Shown piece by piece: positions 34,701-42,195 of a DNA stretch of 64,000 nucleotides. Below the pieces are notes generated by a model. The model saw only the letters and a list, made by a program, of their open reading frames with translations. It did no database searches and was not told the origin of the DNA. The stretch's first letter is position 1. Each line of letters opens with the position of its first letter. Made by a program: the position numbers and the translations under genes. The stretch spans positions 124,001-188,000 of the forward strand of contig JBFXCS010000001.1 in assembly GCA_050181915.1 (NCBI GenBank). The letters are read 5' to 3'. The stretch is from JBFXCS01 sp050181915 (lineage in GTDB: Bacteria > Actinomycetota > Thermoleophilia > Miltoncostaeales > Miltoncostaeaceae).

Positions 34701-37700
34701 GGCCTCACCGACCGCGCCCTGGCCGCCCTGGCGCTGGAGAGCCGCCCCGGTCCGTCGGCGCGCGGCGGCGCGCTGGGCACGCTCGCCGAGCCCCCGCGCA
34801 CGGCGGCGGCGGGTCGCGCGGCGCTCGACCGCGCCGCCGTCGCGGCCGCGGCCGCGCTCGGCATCTCGCTCGCCGCGGCCCCGGCCGCCGCGGCCCCGGC
34901 CGACCCCGCCGCCGTCGCGGCCGCCGCCGCGGGCGGGGGGCGGGTGCGCGACGCGCTGCTGGCGTCGGCGCGCGCACTGGCCGCCGGGCTCGACGCGCCC
35001 TTCGCCGAGCCGGGCGAGCCCGCCCCCGCCCCCGATGAGGACGCGGCGCGCCTGCGGCTGCTCGACGCCGAGCTGGGCCCGGGCCGCGCCGCCGAGGTGG
35101 CGCCCCGCTTCGACCCCCGCCGCCACGTGCGGCTCGACTCGGCGTGGGCGTCGGCCCGCTGGGACCTGGTGGCGGCCTACCACGACGCGCTGGCCGGCAG
35201 GATCGGCGGCGAGGAGCTGCGCGCCGAGCTGGACCGGCTGGCCCTGCACGGGGCCGAGGCGCCGGTCGCGGCCACCGCCGGCTGGCTGGCGCGGCGGGCG
35301 CGCGAGCGCGGCGCCGGCGAGCTCGCCGCCCTGCTGGAGGGCGTGGCCCGCCCGCGCCGCACCCCGCTGGTGCCGCCGGGGCGGCGGCCGGCCGACGGCG
35401 GCGACCTCGCGGACGCGGCCCGCCCGCGCGATCTGCTGGCCCTCGCCGACGGCGACGCCGATCTGGCGGCGGCCCTCTCGGGGGCGCTCGAGCGCGCCCC
35501 CGATCACCGCGGCGAGGTGGCCCTGGTCAGCGGCGCGAGCCCCGGCTCGATCGGCGCGGCCCTCGTCGCGCGCCTCCTGCGCGGCGGCGCCCGGGTGGTG
35601 GTGGCCACCTCGAACGACTCGCCCGAGCGGCGCCTCTGGTACCGCGCGCTGTACCGCCGCAGCGCCGGGCCCGGCGCCGAGCTGCACCTGGTGCGGACCA
35701 ACCTGGCCGCCTACGCCGACATCGACGGGCTGCTCGACTGGCTCGCCCGCCCCGAGGGCGCCGCCCGCGGCCGCCCGGACCTCGCGATCGACCCGCTGTG
35801 GCCCACGATCGTGGCGCCCTTCGCGGCGGCCCCCGGCGCGGGCGACCTGGACGCCGCCGGCCCCGCCTTCGAGGCGGCCCTGCGGCTGCAGCTGGTGGGG
35901 GTCGAGCGGCTGGTGGCCGGCGTCGCGATGCGATCCGATCCGGGCCGGCCGGCGGCCGTCGTCCTGCCGCTGTCGCCCAACCACGGCGCGTTCGGCGGCG
36001 AGGGGGCCTACGGCGAGACCAAGGCGGCGCTCGAGGTGCTGGTCAACCGCCGGCGCAGCGAGCGCGCCGGATGGGGCCGCGGCGCGGCGCTGCTGGCGCC
36101 CCGCATCGGGTGGGTGCGCGGCACCGGCCTGATGGCCGGCAACGACGCCCTGGCCGGCGCGGCCGAGCGCCGCCTGGGCCTGCGCACCTTCACCGCCGAC
36201 GAGATGGCCTGGCTGCTGGAGGGCCTGCTCGCCCCCGCGGTCAGGGCGCGGGCGGCGATCGCCCCCGTGGCGCTGGACGCCACCGGGGGTCTCGGCGAGG
36301 TGGAGGACCTCCGCGCCGCGCTGGAGCCGCTGGTGGACGAGGTGCGCCGCGCCGAGACCCGGCGGCGGCGCGGCGACGAGCTGCGCCGGGCGCTGGCCGA
36401 GCGGGCCGGCCCGCCGCCGGAGCCGCCGCGGACCGTGGCGGCGCTGCCGGCGCACGGGGCGCCGCCCCCCGCCGCCGCCCCGGCCGGCATCGCGGCGCCG
36501 GCGCCCGATCCGGCGGACCTGGTGGTGATCGTGTCGGCCGGCGAGCTCGGCCCGGGCGGCAGCGGACGCACCCGCTTCGCCCTGGAGCGCGACGGCGCCC
36601 TGCCCGCGGCCGCGGTCGGCGAGCTGGCCTGGATGTGCGGCCTGGTGAGCTTCGAGCGCGACGGCTACCGCGGCCGCTGGCGCGACGCCGAGAGCGGCGG
36701 CGAGGTGCACGAGGGCGAGATCGCCGCCCGCTACCGCGCCGCCGTCGCCGCCCGGGTGGGCGTGCGGCCGCTGGAGGACGACGGCGTCATCGACCCGGCG
36801 GCCCTGCCGGTGCTGGCGCCCCTGGTGCTCGACCGCGAGCTGGTGGTGCCGGCGGCCTCGGAGGAGGAGGCCCGCACCTACGCCTCGGCCGACCCGGCCC
36901 ACGCCGAGGTGCGCCGCGACGGCGACCGCTGGCTGGCCGTGCTCCGTCCCGGCGCTCGGGTGCGGGTGCCGCGGGCGGTGCGCCATACGCGGCGCGTGGC
37001 CGGGCAGCTGCCGGCCGGCCTCGACCTCACCCGGGCGGGCGTGCCCGCCGACCTGGTGGCCGGGGCGGACCGCATGGCGATCGTCAACCTGGCCTGCACG
37101 GTCGACGCCTTCTGGGACGCCGGGCTCACGCCCGAGGAGCTGATGGGGGCCGTCCACCCGGCGCTGGTCGCCAACACCCAGGGCGCGGGCATGGGCGGCA
37201 TGGCGTCGCTGCGGCGCCTGCTGCTCGACCACCTGCTCGACGAGGAGCGGCACCCCGACCGGGTGCAGGAGTCGCTCGGCAACGTCGTGGCCGCCCACGT
37301 GGTGCAGTCGTTCCTCGGCTCGTACGGCCCGATGGTGCACCCGGTCGCCGCCTGCGCCACCGCCGCGGTGTCGCTGGAGGAGGCCCACGACAAGATCCGC
37401 GCCGGCAAGGCCCTCGCGGTGCTGGCCGGCGGCTTCGACGACCTCACCCCGGAGGGGCTGATCGGCTTCGGCGACATGAACGCCACGGCCGACAGCGACG
37501 ACCTCGATGCGATGGGCCTCGCCCCGCACGAGTCCTCGCGCGCCAACGACGTGCGGCGGCGCGGCTTCGTGGAGGCGCAGGGCGGCGGCGCCCTGCTGGT
37601 GGTGCGCGGCGACGTGGCGCTGGCCCTCGGCCTGCCGGTGCGCGGCGTGCTGGCCCACGCGGCGAGCCACGCCGACGGCATCCACAGCTCCATCCCCGCC

Positions 37701-38411
37701 GCCGGCATGGGGATCCTGGCGAGCGCCCTGGGCGGCGCCGACTCGCCGCTGGCGCGCGACCTGGCCCGGCTGGGGCTCTCGGCCGACGACATCGCGGTGG
37801 TCTCCAAGCACGACACCTCGACCGAGATGAACGACCCGAACGAGGCCGACCTGCACGAGCGCATCCAGGCGGCGCTCGGCCGCTCCCCCGGCAACCCGCT
37901 GCTGGTCGTGTCGCAGAAGACCGTGACCGGCCACTCGAAGGGCGGCGCCGCCGCCTGGCAGGTGGACGGGGTGCTGCGCATGATGGAGTCGGGCGTCGTG
38001 CCGGGGAACCGGAACCTGGAGAGCGCCGACCCGCTGCTGCGCGACGGCGCCGCCCTCGCTCTCGGCGACCGCGAGATCGCCCTGGCGCCGGGCGAGCCGA
38101 TCCGCTGCGCGCTCGTCACCAGCCTCGGCTTCGGCCACGTCTCGGCGCTGCTGGCGATCGCCCACCCCGACCTCTTCCTCGCCGCGGTGCCGGCCGCCGA
38201 GCGCGACGGCTACCTGCGTCGCGCGTCGCGGCGCCGCGCCCGGGGCGTGCGGCGCCGGCTGGAGGCGCGGGTGGGCCGGCCCGAGCCGGCCCGCCGCCGC
38301 GACCGGCGCCTCGGCGCCGCCGACCCGGCGGCGGCCCGCGAGGCCGAGGCGGCCCTGCTCACCGACCCGTCGGCGCGCCTGCGCGACGGCGGCTACCGCA
38401 CCGGGCCCTGA
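28701..38411 (+). CDS. fas: Bacterial type I fatty acid synthase (FAS-I), CTG start proposed
   Basis: This is a multifunctional cytosolic synthase of about 3236 residues with the fused domain order of mycobacterial FAS-I. Acetyltransferase (GHSQG, Ser154) is followed by enoyl reductase (AGMTPTTSDAPIVAAAANAG near 457, GGRSGGHHSWEELDD), hot-dog dehydratase (GDRNPLH...IVHGAW, about 1350-1390) and malonyl/palmitoyl transferase (GHSVG, Ser1567). A Pro/Ala linker leads to the acyl carrier (GVSSRRNQVLIDLG, pantetheine site near Ser1920). Ketoreductase (VSGASPGSIGAALV near 2271, YGETKAALE) and ketosynthase (CATAAVSLEEAHDKI, Cys2885; GHSKGG) complete it. The first GTG (29049) lies inside the acetyltransferase domain. 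Upstream the frame is open and conserved but holds only CTG 28701, 6 nt after AAGGGG. AcpS follows by CTGA overlap. Confidence 0.92.
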   Translation: MAIASTAPGGSPHGSGAGEPGRGPAASLLERLTDGRGRAAITFAGQGTDPLEELAALVAQNPSLRPALELAADVLGEAARSPLGEASGLFRHGLDVAGWASDPDGAPADHYLRGAGVSYPLILLTQGLLWRTLWEQGLGEAVAAGAVVAASGHSQGLLAALMIAEAPGGAVGDDLLARYLRYAWAQGTHMAAGRVAPGADPAVTPMAAVSGAAASRLRPIVDEVNAGLDEADRVQIALVNSPRRVVVGGSADGLAALRQRIADHERAEREDRERGRRGGAPLRTAWRALAVDVAFHTRSQAGPRERFARWLDAAGPLLPAAGDLRIPVIEGAGARDLRTVPDLAATVVAGQFTEPVRWDAVSRALPALGADWVLDLGPGTAVARMTASGLRGSGARVLALASPEGRRVLSVPGAAPAAPAVRYADLAPGIVELPDGRRHVDNRYTRTLGRPPVILAGMTPTTSDAPIVAAAANAGYTAELAGGGQPDRRTFETRIAELRELLEPGREVVFNTLLLDRHLWSLHIEDDALLVAARRAGAPLSGLTVSAGVPEVDEALALMERLAAEGVHHVTFKPGTPEQIRQVLAIADAAPHRTVVVHVEGGRSGGHHSWEELDDLLLGSYHELRRRDNVVVCAAGGVGTPERAADLLTGEWALAHDAPPMPVDAVLLGTVAMACREAAASPQVKRALAAAAGSPEWVPRRGVAGGVTSALSNLNADIHLLDNSASRAGHLLERVAGDAQAVAARRDEIVDALSRTAKPWFGDLAEMTYLDMLRRVVELMAIGRGGRYDDGAWGHPSWRARALDLFLRTAARTGGPDEGEAPAPVAVAADLDDPRAALERLAEAVPAAATTLLHPADAQFFLEVCDRPGKPVPFVPVLDAEVRRWFMADGLWQAQDDRYDADAVFVIPGPASVGGIVRPDEPVGDLLRRFEEGALRRLERAGARVRRRDRLADAGLAPEPLASAVAGRPGPVAGLCSEPAVVAGPGVSRPNPLWRLIVPGDAIELEEGADGRLARLVARPPGDDGESVVVEEDSDGVVVTAAVATLDGPPQTLVIRARGLGADGTGPFAEVEGDAARAAFARASLAAAPPPPVADPVEGTSAEWVCPPGLPAAYRAATGAVHAGAPLDMALSLAWPALAGLLGAPGVAERLSELVAGRHVVTPGPAWPPREGESGRVDAHVARLLDREGGHTRLTCRATLRGERGHLADVEAELVILGAAAVTPFARRERRDHDVALRLTGEAEADLLAGADGITLEPGAALRAGDLLRARVATRLDRPRGGATRRRAEGVIERDGAVVARVALDDRGEGEEHPLDVVLDLLAADRPAPLRSRPARDLAEAEDAAPSSMGSFARVGGDRNPLHRSALVARLAGLDRPIVHGAWTAARASAFAVDALCGGDPAALLDWRVRFTAPVRLGAPLDLRARRAGLRDGRRVVDVEVRAGDATVAAGRAEVAPPPTVLLYPGQGVQRPGLGADVRGRSAAARATWDRAEAHVAATLGLSLTEVVDANPPAVAARDGVLRHPDGVLFLTELTQVALVALAAAQTAELRDEGVLGAVPFAAAGHSVGEFSALVALGALDLETALDLVHARGRAMQRCVTRDAGGASPYRLAAVDPSAAGLEAADLEGVVAQVARAAGAPLEVVNHNALGRQYAVAGTAAAIEALAGRLPGRRGAPAVRVLRGVDVPFHSSLLAPAAEEMRGRLEEAVGPVDHRAIVGRWIPNPVGRPLALDAAYLEAVAASTGRPPGAADDDPDALARAAMIALLSRQVAAPVRWIDAVRAMIAPRAAGGLGARRLVEIGPAHAPVLRGLAETTIEALDPPGPRPELLHGELDRDRVLDRDEDAAPAEPAAAAPPPAAAPPPVPAPAPAAAAAAGPAPDRPVDAGDALRMVLALQARVRDEQLEQGETLDELFQGVSSRRNQVLIDLGREFSLAGGEGARQQTIGEMARTLREQGAHYRFPGPYLREAIAAGVTRGLGTSGLSRADAVAHLAGRGLGPGLTDRALAALALESRPGPSARGGALGTLAEPPRTAAAGRAALDRAAVAAAAALGISLAAAPAAAAPADPAAVAAAAAGGGRVRDALLASARALAAGLDAPFAEPGEPAPAPDEDAARLRLLDAELGPGRAAEVAPRFDPRRHVRLDSAWASARWDLVAAYHDALAGRIGGEELRAELDRLALHGAEAPVAATAGWLARRARERGAGELAALLEGVARPRRTPLVPPGRRPADGGDLADAARPRDLLALADGDADLAAALSGALERAPDHRGEVALVSGASPGSIGAALVARLLRGGARVVVATSNDSPERRLWYRALYRRSAGPGAELHLVRTNLAAYADIDGLLDWLARPEGAARGRPDLAIDPLWPTIVAPFAAAPGAGDLDAAGPAFEAALRLQLVGVERLVAGVAMRSDPGRPAAVVLPLSPNHGAFGGEGAYGETKAALEVLVNRRRSERAGWGRGAALLAPRIGWVRGTGLMAGNDALAGAAERRLGLRTFTADEMAWLLEGLLAPAVRARAAIAPVALDATGGLGEVEDLRAALEPLVDEVRRAETRRRRGDELRRALAERAGPPPEPPRTVAALPAHGAPPPAAAPAGIAAPAPDPADLVVIVSAGELGPGGSGRTRFALERDGALPAAAVGELAWMCGLVSFERDGYRGRWRDAESGGEVHEGEIAARYRAAVAARVGVRPLEDDGVIDPAALPVLAPLVLDRELVVPAASEEEARTYASADPAHAEVRRDGDRWLAVLRPGARVRVPRAVRHTRRVAGQLPAGLDLTRAGVPADLVAGADRMAIVNLACTVDAFWDAGLTPEELMGAVHPALVANTQGAGMGGMASLRRLLLDHLLDEERHPDRVQESLGNVVAAHVVQSFLGSYGPMVHPVAACATAAVSLEEAHDKIRAGKALAVLAGGFDDLTPEGLIGFGDMNATADSDDLDAMGLAPHESSRANDVRRRGFVEAQGGGALLVVRGDVALALGLPVRGVLAHAASHADGIHSSIPAAGMGILASALGGADSPLARDLARLGLSADDIAVVSKHDTSTEMNDPNEADLHERIQAALGRSPGNPLLVVSQKTVTGHSKGGAAAWQVDGVLRMMESGVVPGNRNLESADPLLRDGAALALGDREIALAPGEPIRCALVTSLGFGHVSALLAIAHPDLFLAAVPAAERDGYLRRASRRRARGVRRRLEARVGRPEPARRRDRRLGAADPAAAREAEAALLTDPSARLRDGGYRTGP

Positions 38412-38830
38412 CCACCCTCGGCGTCGGCATCGACCTGGTGGGGCTGGAGGGGTTCGCGCGGCAGCTGGCCGACGCCGCGTCCGGCTTCGCCGAGGCGACC
38501 TTCACCGACGGCGAGCGTCGCGCCGCCCGGGGCGAGCCGGCGGTGGCGACCGCCCGCCTGGCCGCCCGCTTCGCCGCGAAGGAGGCCTTCATCAAGGCGT
38601 GGTCGTCGGCCCGGCGCGGCCGCCCGCACGAGCTGGACGCGGTCGACATGCGCGAGATCGAGGTGACCGACGACGGCTGGGGCCGGCCCGCGCTGGCGCT
38701 GCACGGGGCGGTCGCCGAGGCCGTCGGGCGCCTCGCCGGGGGCCGGCCGGTCATCCACCTGTCGCTCACCCACGACGGCCCCGCCGCGGGCGCCGTGGTG
38801 GTGCTCGAGCGCGCGGCGGCGGGGGCGTGA
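38408..38830 (+). CDS. acpS: Holo-[acyl-carrier-protein] synthase (AcpS), CTG start
   Basis: The 140-residue phosphopantetheinyl transferase has GVGIDLVGLEGF (catalytic Asp at the start), FAAKEAFIKAW (the Glu/Lys metal and CoA site) and HLSLTHDGPAAGAVVV. It would load 4'-phosphopantetheine onto the carrier domain of the FAS-I encoded directly upstream, as in mycobacteria. The essential GVGID lies only a few codons after the FAS stop. The only start that keeps it is CTG at 38408-38410, overlapping the TGA as CTGA. The first canonical start (a GTG in DLV) would delete the catalytic Asp. The ACP synthase family is well known, and the non-canonical start is my inference. Confidence 0.88.
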   Translation: MTTLGVGIDLVGLEGFARQLADAASGFAEATFTDGERRAARGEPAVATARLAARFAAKEAFIKAWSSARRGRPHELDAVDMREIEVTDDGWGRPALALHGAVAEAVGRLAGGRPVIHLSLTHDGPAAGAVVVLERAAAGA

Positions 38831-38926
38831 CGCCGCGGCTGCGCGCGCGGTACTGTCCGGCCTCACAGAACTGAAACACGACGCTCACGGTCGACTTTAC
38901 GTGGCGTCGCCGATCGCGAGGTGACA

Positions 38927-39799
38927 ATGCACCGTCTCCGCGTCCTCCTCGCCGCGCTCCTGGTCGCGGCGCTCGCCCTCGGCCTCGCCGCCTGCGGCGA
39001 CGATGACGACAGCGCGTCGAGCACGCCGGACACCACGGCGACGTCCGCCGCGATCCCCGCGGTCGCCGATCTCGACCTGGTCTCCGCCGGCACCCTCACC
39101 ATCGGCACCGACAAGCCGGCCTACCCGCCGTACTTCGAGGACGACGACCCCTCCAACGGGCGCGGCTTCGAGAGCGCCGTCGGCTACGCGATCGCCGAGC
39201 GGCTCGGCTTCGCCAGGGACCAGGTGAAGTGGGTGACCGTGCCCTTCAACTCGTCCTACGCGCCGGGCAAGAAGAACTTCGACTTCGACATCAACCAGAT
39301 CTCGATCACCCCCAAGCGGGCCGAGCAGGTCGACTTCTCGGCGCCCTACTACACCTCGCCGCAGGCCGTGATCATCGCCGCGGGCTCCGATCTCGACGGC
39401 GTGACCGACCTCGCCGGCCTGAAGGACGCCACCTTTGGCGTGCAGGTGGGCACCACCAGCCTCGACGCCGTCAACGACATCGTGCAGCCGTCGACGCAGC
39501 CGCGCGTCTACGACAACTCCAACGACGTCGTGAGCGCGCTGAAGAACGACCAGGTGGACGCGGTGGTCGTGGACCTGCCGACGGCCTACTACCTGACCGC
39601 GGCCGAGATCGAGGGCGGCAAGATCCTGGGCCAGTTCGCCGCGCCCGGCGGCGACGACTGGGGCGTCGTGCTGGCGAGGGGCTCGGGGCTCACCCCCGCG
39701 GTCGACGCGGCGATCGCCGAGCTGCGGGCGTCCGGGGAGCTCGACCGGCTCACCGAGCGATGGATGGGCGGCAACGGAGCGGTCCCCGAGCTGAGCTAG
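38927..39799 (+). CDS. Amino-acid ABC transporter substrate-binding lipoprotein
   Basis: The 290-residue precursor has a signal peptide with lipobox LAAC near residue 20, followed by an acidic Asp/Ser-rich linker. The rest is the SBP family 3 fold: AGTLTIGTDKPAYPPYFEDDD, a FDFDINQISITPKRAEQVDFSAPYY core and GVQVGTTSLDAV. It captures a polar amino acid outside the membrane. Permease and ATPase genes follow on the same strand. ATG 38927 has GAGG 6 nt upstream. The GTG at 38921 is less likely. Specificity (Glu, Gln, Arg, Cys or similar) cannot be told. Confidence 0.9.
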   Translation: MHRLRVLLAALLVAALALGLAACGDDDDSASSTPDTTATSAAIPAVADLDLVSAGTLTIGTDKPAYPPYFEDDDPSNGRGFESAVGYAIAERLGFARDQVKWVTVPFNSSYAPGKKNFDFDINQISITPKRAEQVDFSAPYYTSPQAVIIAAGSDLDGVTDLAGLKDATFGVQVGTTSLDAVNDIVQPSTQPRVYDNSNDVVSALKNDQVDAVVVDLPTAYYLTAAEIEGGKILGQFAAPGGDDWGVVLARGSGLTPAVDAAIAELRASGELDRLTERWMGGNGAVPELS

Positions 39800-39820
39800 C
39801 TCCACCGCGGCCACGGGCCG

Positions 39821-40669
39821 ATGAGCGTCGCCACCGACCGGCGCGTCGCGCGCGAGCGCGCGCGGCGCCGCCGGGCGCGACGCGGGGCGCTGATCGCCGC
39901 GGCCTCGACGATCGTGGTGCTGGGCGGCATCGCGACCGCCGTCGCGCTCAGCCCGGGATGGCCGGACGTGCAGCGCACGTTCTTCTCGTGGAGCCACTTC
40001 CGCGACTCGTTCCCCGACGTGCTGTCGGGCTTCTGGCTCGACGTGAAGGTGTTCATGGCCGTCGAGGCGCTGGTGCTGGTGCTGGGGCTGCTCGTCGCCG
40101 TGTGCCGCAGCACCCGCGCGCCGGCGCTGTTCCCCCTGCGGGTGATCGCCACGGTCTTCGTGGACGTGATGCGCGGCGTGCCGGTGATCCTGCTCGTCTA
40201 CGTCATCGGGTTCGGCATCCCGGCGCTCGGCTTCGCGGCCTTCGAGGACATCGACCCGACGCTGCTGGGCGGCTTCGCGCTGACCCTCTGCTACACGGCC
40301 TACGTCTCGGAGGTCTATCGCGCCGGCATCGACTCGGTGCACCCCAGCCAGCGCGCGGCCGCCCTGGCGGTGGGGCTCACCGAGCGGCAGGCGCTGCGCC
40401 ACGTCATCGTGCCCCAGGCGGTGCGGCGCGTGATGCCGCCGCTGCTCAACGACTTCATCTCGCTGCAGAAGGACGTCGCCCTGATCGCGGTGCTCGGCCC
40501 GCAGGAGGCGTACCGGGTCGCCCAGATCGAGGCGGCCTCCGACTTCAACTACACGCCGCTGCTGGCCGCGGCGCTGCTGTACCTGTGCGTCACCGTCCCC
40601 CTGGCGCGGGTGGTCGACCACATGCAGGCGCGGGCGCGGCGGCGGCAGGGGCAGGTGGCGGCGACGTGA
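39821..40669 (+). CDS. Polar amino-acid ABC transporter permease (HisM family)
   Basis: This 282-residue integral membrane protein has an Arg-rich cytoplasmic N-terminus and five or six hydrophobic segments. It carries the EAA loop as EVYRAGIDSVHPSQRAAALAVGLTERQAL, typical of His/Glu/Gln-family permeases. RGVPVILLVY is another family motif. It forms the membrane channel with the ATPase downstream (GTGA overlap) and the binding lipoprotein 21 bp upstream. A single permease gene suggests a homodimeric channel. Confidence 0.9.
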   Translation: MSVATDRRVARERARRRRARRGALIAAASTIVVLGGIATAVALSPGWPDVQRTFFSWSHFRDSFPDVLSGFWLDVKVFMAVEALVLVLGLLVAVCRSTRAPALFPLRVIATVFVDVMRGVPVILLVYVIGFGIPALGFAAFEDIDPTLLGGFALTLCYTAYVSEVYRAGIDSVHPSQRAAALAVGLTERQALRHVIVPQAVRRVMPPLLNDFISLQKDVALIAVLGPQEAYRVAQIEAASDFNYTPLLAAALLYLCVTVPLARVVDHMQARARRRQGQVAAT

Positions 40670-41418
40670 GCGTGCCGGTGATCGAGATCCGCGGCGTCAC
40701 GAAGGCCTACGGCGACCGCGAGGTGCTGCGCGGCATCGACCTGGCCGTCGAGGAGCACCGGGCCGTGGCCCTGATCGGCGCCTCGGGCTCCGGCAAGTCG
40801 ACGCTGCTGCGCTGCATCGACCTGCTCGACAACATCGACGACGGCGACATCCTGTTGGACGGCGAGGTGATCACCGACCCGTCGGTGCCGCCGGTGCGCG
40901 TGCGCCGGCGCCTGGGGATGGTCTTCCAGTCGTTCAACCTCTTCCCCCACATGTCGGCCCTCGACAACGTCGCGCTGGCGCCGGTGCGCGCGCTGGGGGC
41001 GCCGCGCGGCGAGGCGCGCGACCGGGCGCGCGAGCTGCTCGCCCGGTTCGGCCTGGAGGGCAGGGAGGGCGACTATCCCGACCACCTCTCCGGCGGCCAG
41101 CAGCAGCGCGTCGCGATCGCCCGCGCCCTCGCCACCCGCCCGCGGGCGCTGCTGCTGGACGAGGTGACCAGCGCCCTCGACCCGGAGCTGGTGGGCGAGG
41201 TGCTCGGCGTGATCCGCGACCTCAAGGCCGGCGGCATGACGATGGTGCTCGCCACCCACGAGATGGCCTTCGCCCGGGAGGTCGCCGACGAGGTGTGCTT
41301 CCTGCACGAGGGGCGGATCCTCGAGCGCGGCGCCCCCGAGGCCGTCCTCGGCGCCCCGCGCGAGGCCGAGACGCGGCGCTTCCTGCGCCGCATCGTGGGG
41401 GCCGCCGCGGGTTTGTAG
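40666..41418 (+). CDS. Polar amino-acid ABC transporter ATP-binding protein (GlnQ/HisP family)
   Basis: The 250-residue ATPase carries Walker A GASGSGKST near residue 37, the signature LSGGQQQR and Walker B ALLLDEVTSALDPE, with the TSALDPE D-loop characteristic of GlnQ-like proteins. It drives amino-acid uptake with the two preceding gene products. It starts with GTG overlapping the permease stop. About 50 bp after the end lies an AT-rich promoter-like patch. Confidence 0.92.
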   Translation: MSVPVIEIRGVTKAYGDREVLRGIDLAVEEHRAVALIGASGSGKSTLLRCIDLLDNIDDGDILLDGEVITDPSVPPVRVRRRLGMVFQSFNLFPHMSALDNVALAPVRALGAPRGEARDRARELLARFGLEGREGDYPDHLSGGQQQRVAIARALATRPRALLLDEVTSALDPELVGEVLGVIRDLKAGGMTMVLATHEMAFAREVADEVCFLHEGRILERGAPEAVLGAPREAETRRFLRRIVGAAAGL

Positions 41419-41447
41419 GCGCTCCCGCGCGCCGGCGGGCGGACGCG

Positions 41448-41481
41448 ATCAGTAAAGTCAACTGATTATGTTGTGTATAAC
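41448..41481 (+). promoter_or_regulatory. AT-rich promoter with inverted repeat before the HAD-like gene
   Basis: ATCAGT-N7-ACTGAT at 41448-41466 is a perfect 6-bp inverted repeat. A TATAAC -10-like hexamer at 41476-41481 follows. The patch is conspicuously AT-rich compared with its surroundings. It precedes ATG 41511 by 30 bp. A dedicated regulator site is plausible. Confidence 0.45.
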
Positions 41482-41510
41482 GCGCGGCCGCGCCGCGGGG
41501 CGGAGGGGCG

Positions 41511-42032
41511 ATGGCGCTACTGCACGTCTTCGGATTGGACGGCACGCTGCTGCGCGGCTCGGGCGCGGCGGCCGAGCTGGCGCGCGCCGGCGGATCGGCG
41601 CGGGCCGCCGCCGCGGGCGCGCCGTGGATCGACGGCGTCCGCGACGTGTGGGCCGACATCGCACGACGCGGCGATCACTCGGCGGTCGTCACGACCGGGC
41701 CGTCCCGCTTCGCCGAGCTGCTCCTGGGCTGGGGCGTCGGATCGGTGCACGCCACCCACGCCCCGCCCGCGGCGCCGGCGTCACTCGAGCGACGCATCAC
41801 CCCGGCGGTGAAGCCGGCCATCGTCGAGTCGCTGATGGCCGAGCTGGCCCTCGGTCCCGAGCACGTGCGCGTGTTCGGCGGCTCCGCCTCCGATCGCGCG
41901 CTGTTCGCGGCCTTCCGCGCGACGGTCGCGGTGAACGGCGTGGCCGAGGTCGAGGCGCTCGCGCGGGAGCGCTACCGCGGCCCCGACCTGCGCACGGCGT
42001 ACCTGCTCGGCCGGCGCCTCAGCGGCGGCTGA
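41511..42032 (+). CDS. HAD-superfamily protein lacking the catalytic aspartates
   Basis: The 173-residue protein has the HAD fold order. Motif I is VFGLDGTLL at residues 6-14, motif II is VVTTG near 60, the Lys of motif III is K101, and motif IV is FGGSASD at 122-128. In active enzymes motif I is DxDGT and motif IV is GDSxxD. Here the nucleophilic Asp is Gly8 and the metal-binding Asp is Gly124. I therefore expect no phosphatase activity. It may act as a binding or regulatory protein. It is monocistronic, behind an AT-rich promoter patch, and followed immediately by a repeat element. Confidence 0.7.
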   Translation: MALLHVFGLDGTLLRGSGAAAELARAGGSARAAAAGAPWIDGVRDVWADIARRGDHSAVVTTGPSRFAELLLGWGVGSVHATHAPPAAPASLERRITPAVKPAIVESLMAELALGPEHVRVFGGSASDRALFAAFRATVAVNGVAEVEALARERYRGPDLRTAYLLGRRLSGG

Positions 42033-42034
42033 GG

Positions 42035-42195
42035 GCGCGTAGCAGGATGACGCGTGGTCGTTCGGCCGCGAAAACCGAGCAGTCCGAGGACGCAGGGAGG
42101 GTGCGATACCCACAGTGGTATCGCCCCGACCGAGGACGCGGGAATGCGACGGTTTGCAGCGAGCCGACGGCCGCGAGCCTCATCCTGTTAGGCGC
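42035..42195. repeat. MITE-like intergenic element, copy 2 (161 bp)
   Basis: The element is in reverse orientation to that at 4641. Its terminal inverted repeats are GCGCGTAGCAGGATGA at 42035-42050 and its counterpart at 42180-42195, with 14 of 16 positions paired. The central stem GCGATACC/GGTATCGC at 42103-42110 and 42117-42124 is identical in sequence to copy 1, with a different 6-nt loop. Its ends touch the stop codons of both flanking convergent genes, and the right end encodes the last four residues and stop of the AraC regulator. Confidence 0.75.

Noticed and set aside
28662..38165. Antisense open frame of 3167 codons opposite FAS-I
   Set aside because: It mirrors the FAS-I codons, is composed of low-complexity Arg/Gly/Ala/His, and shows no recognisable domains. 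Very GC-rich genes commonly leave such long open shadows.
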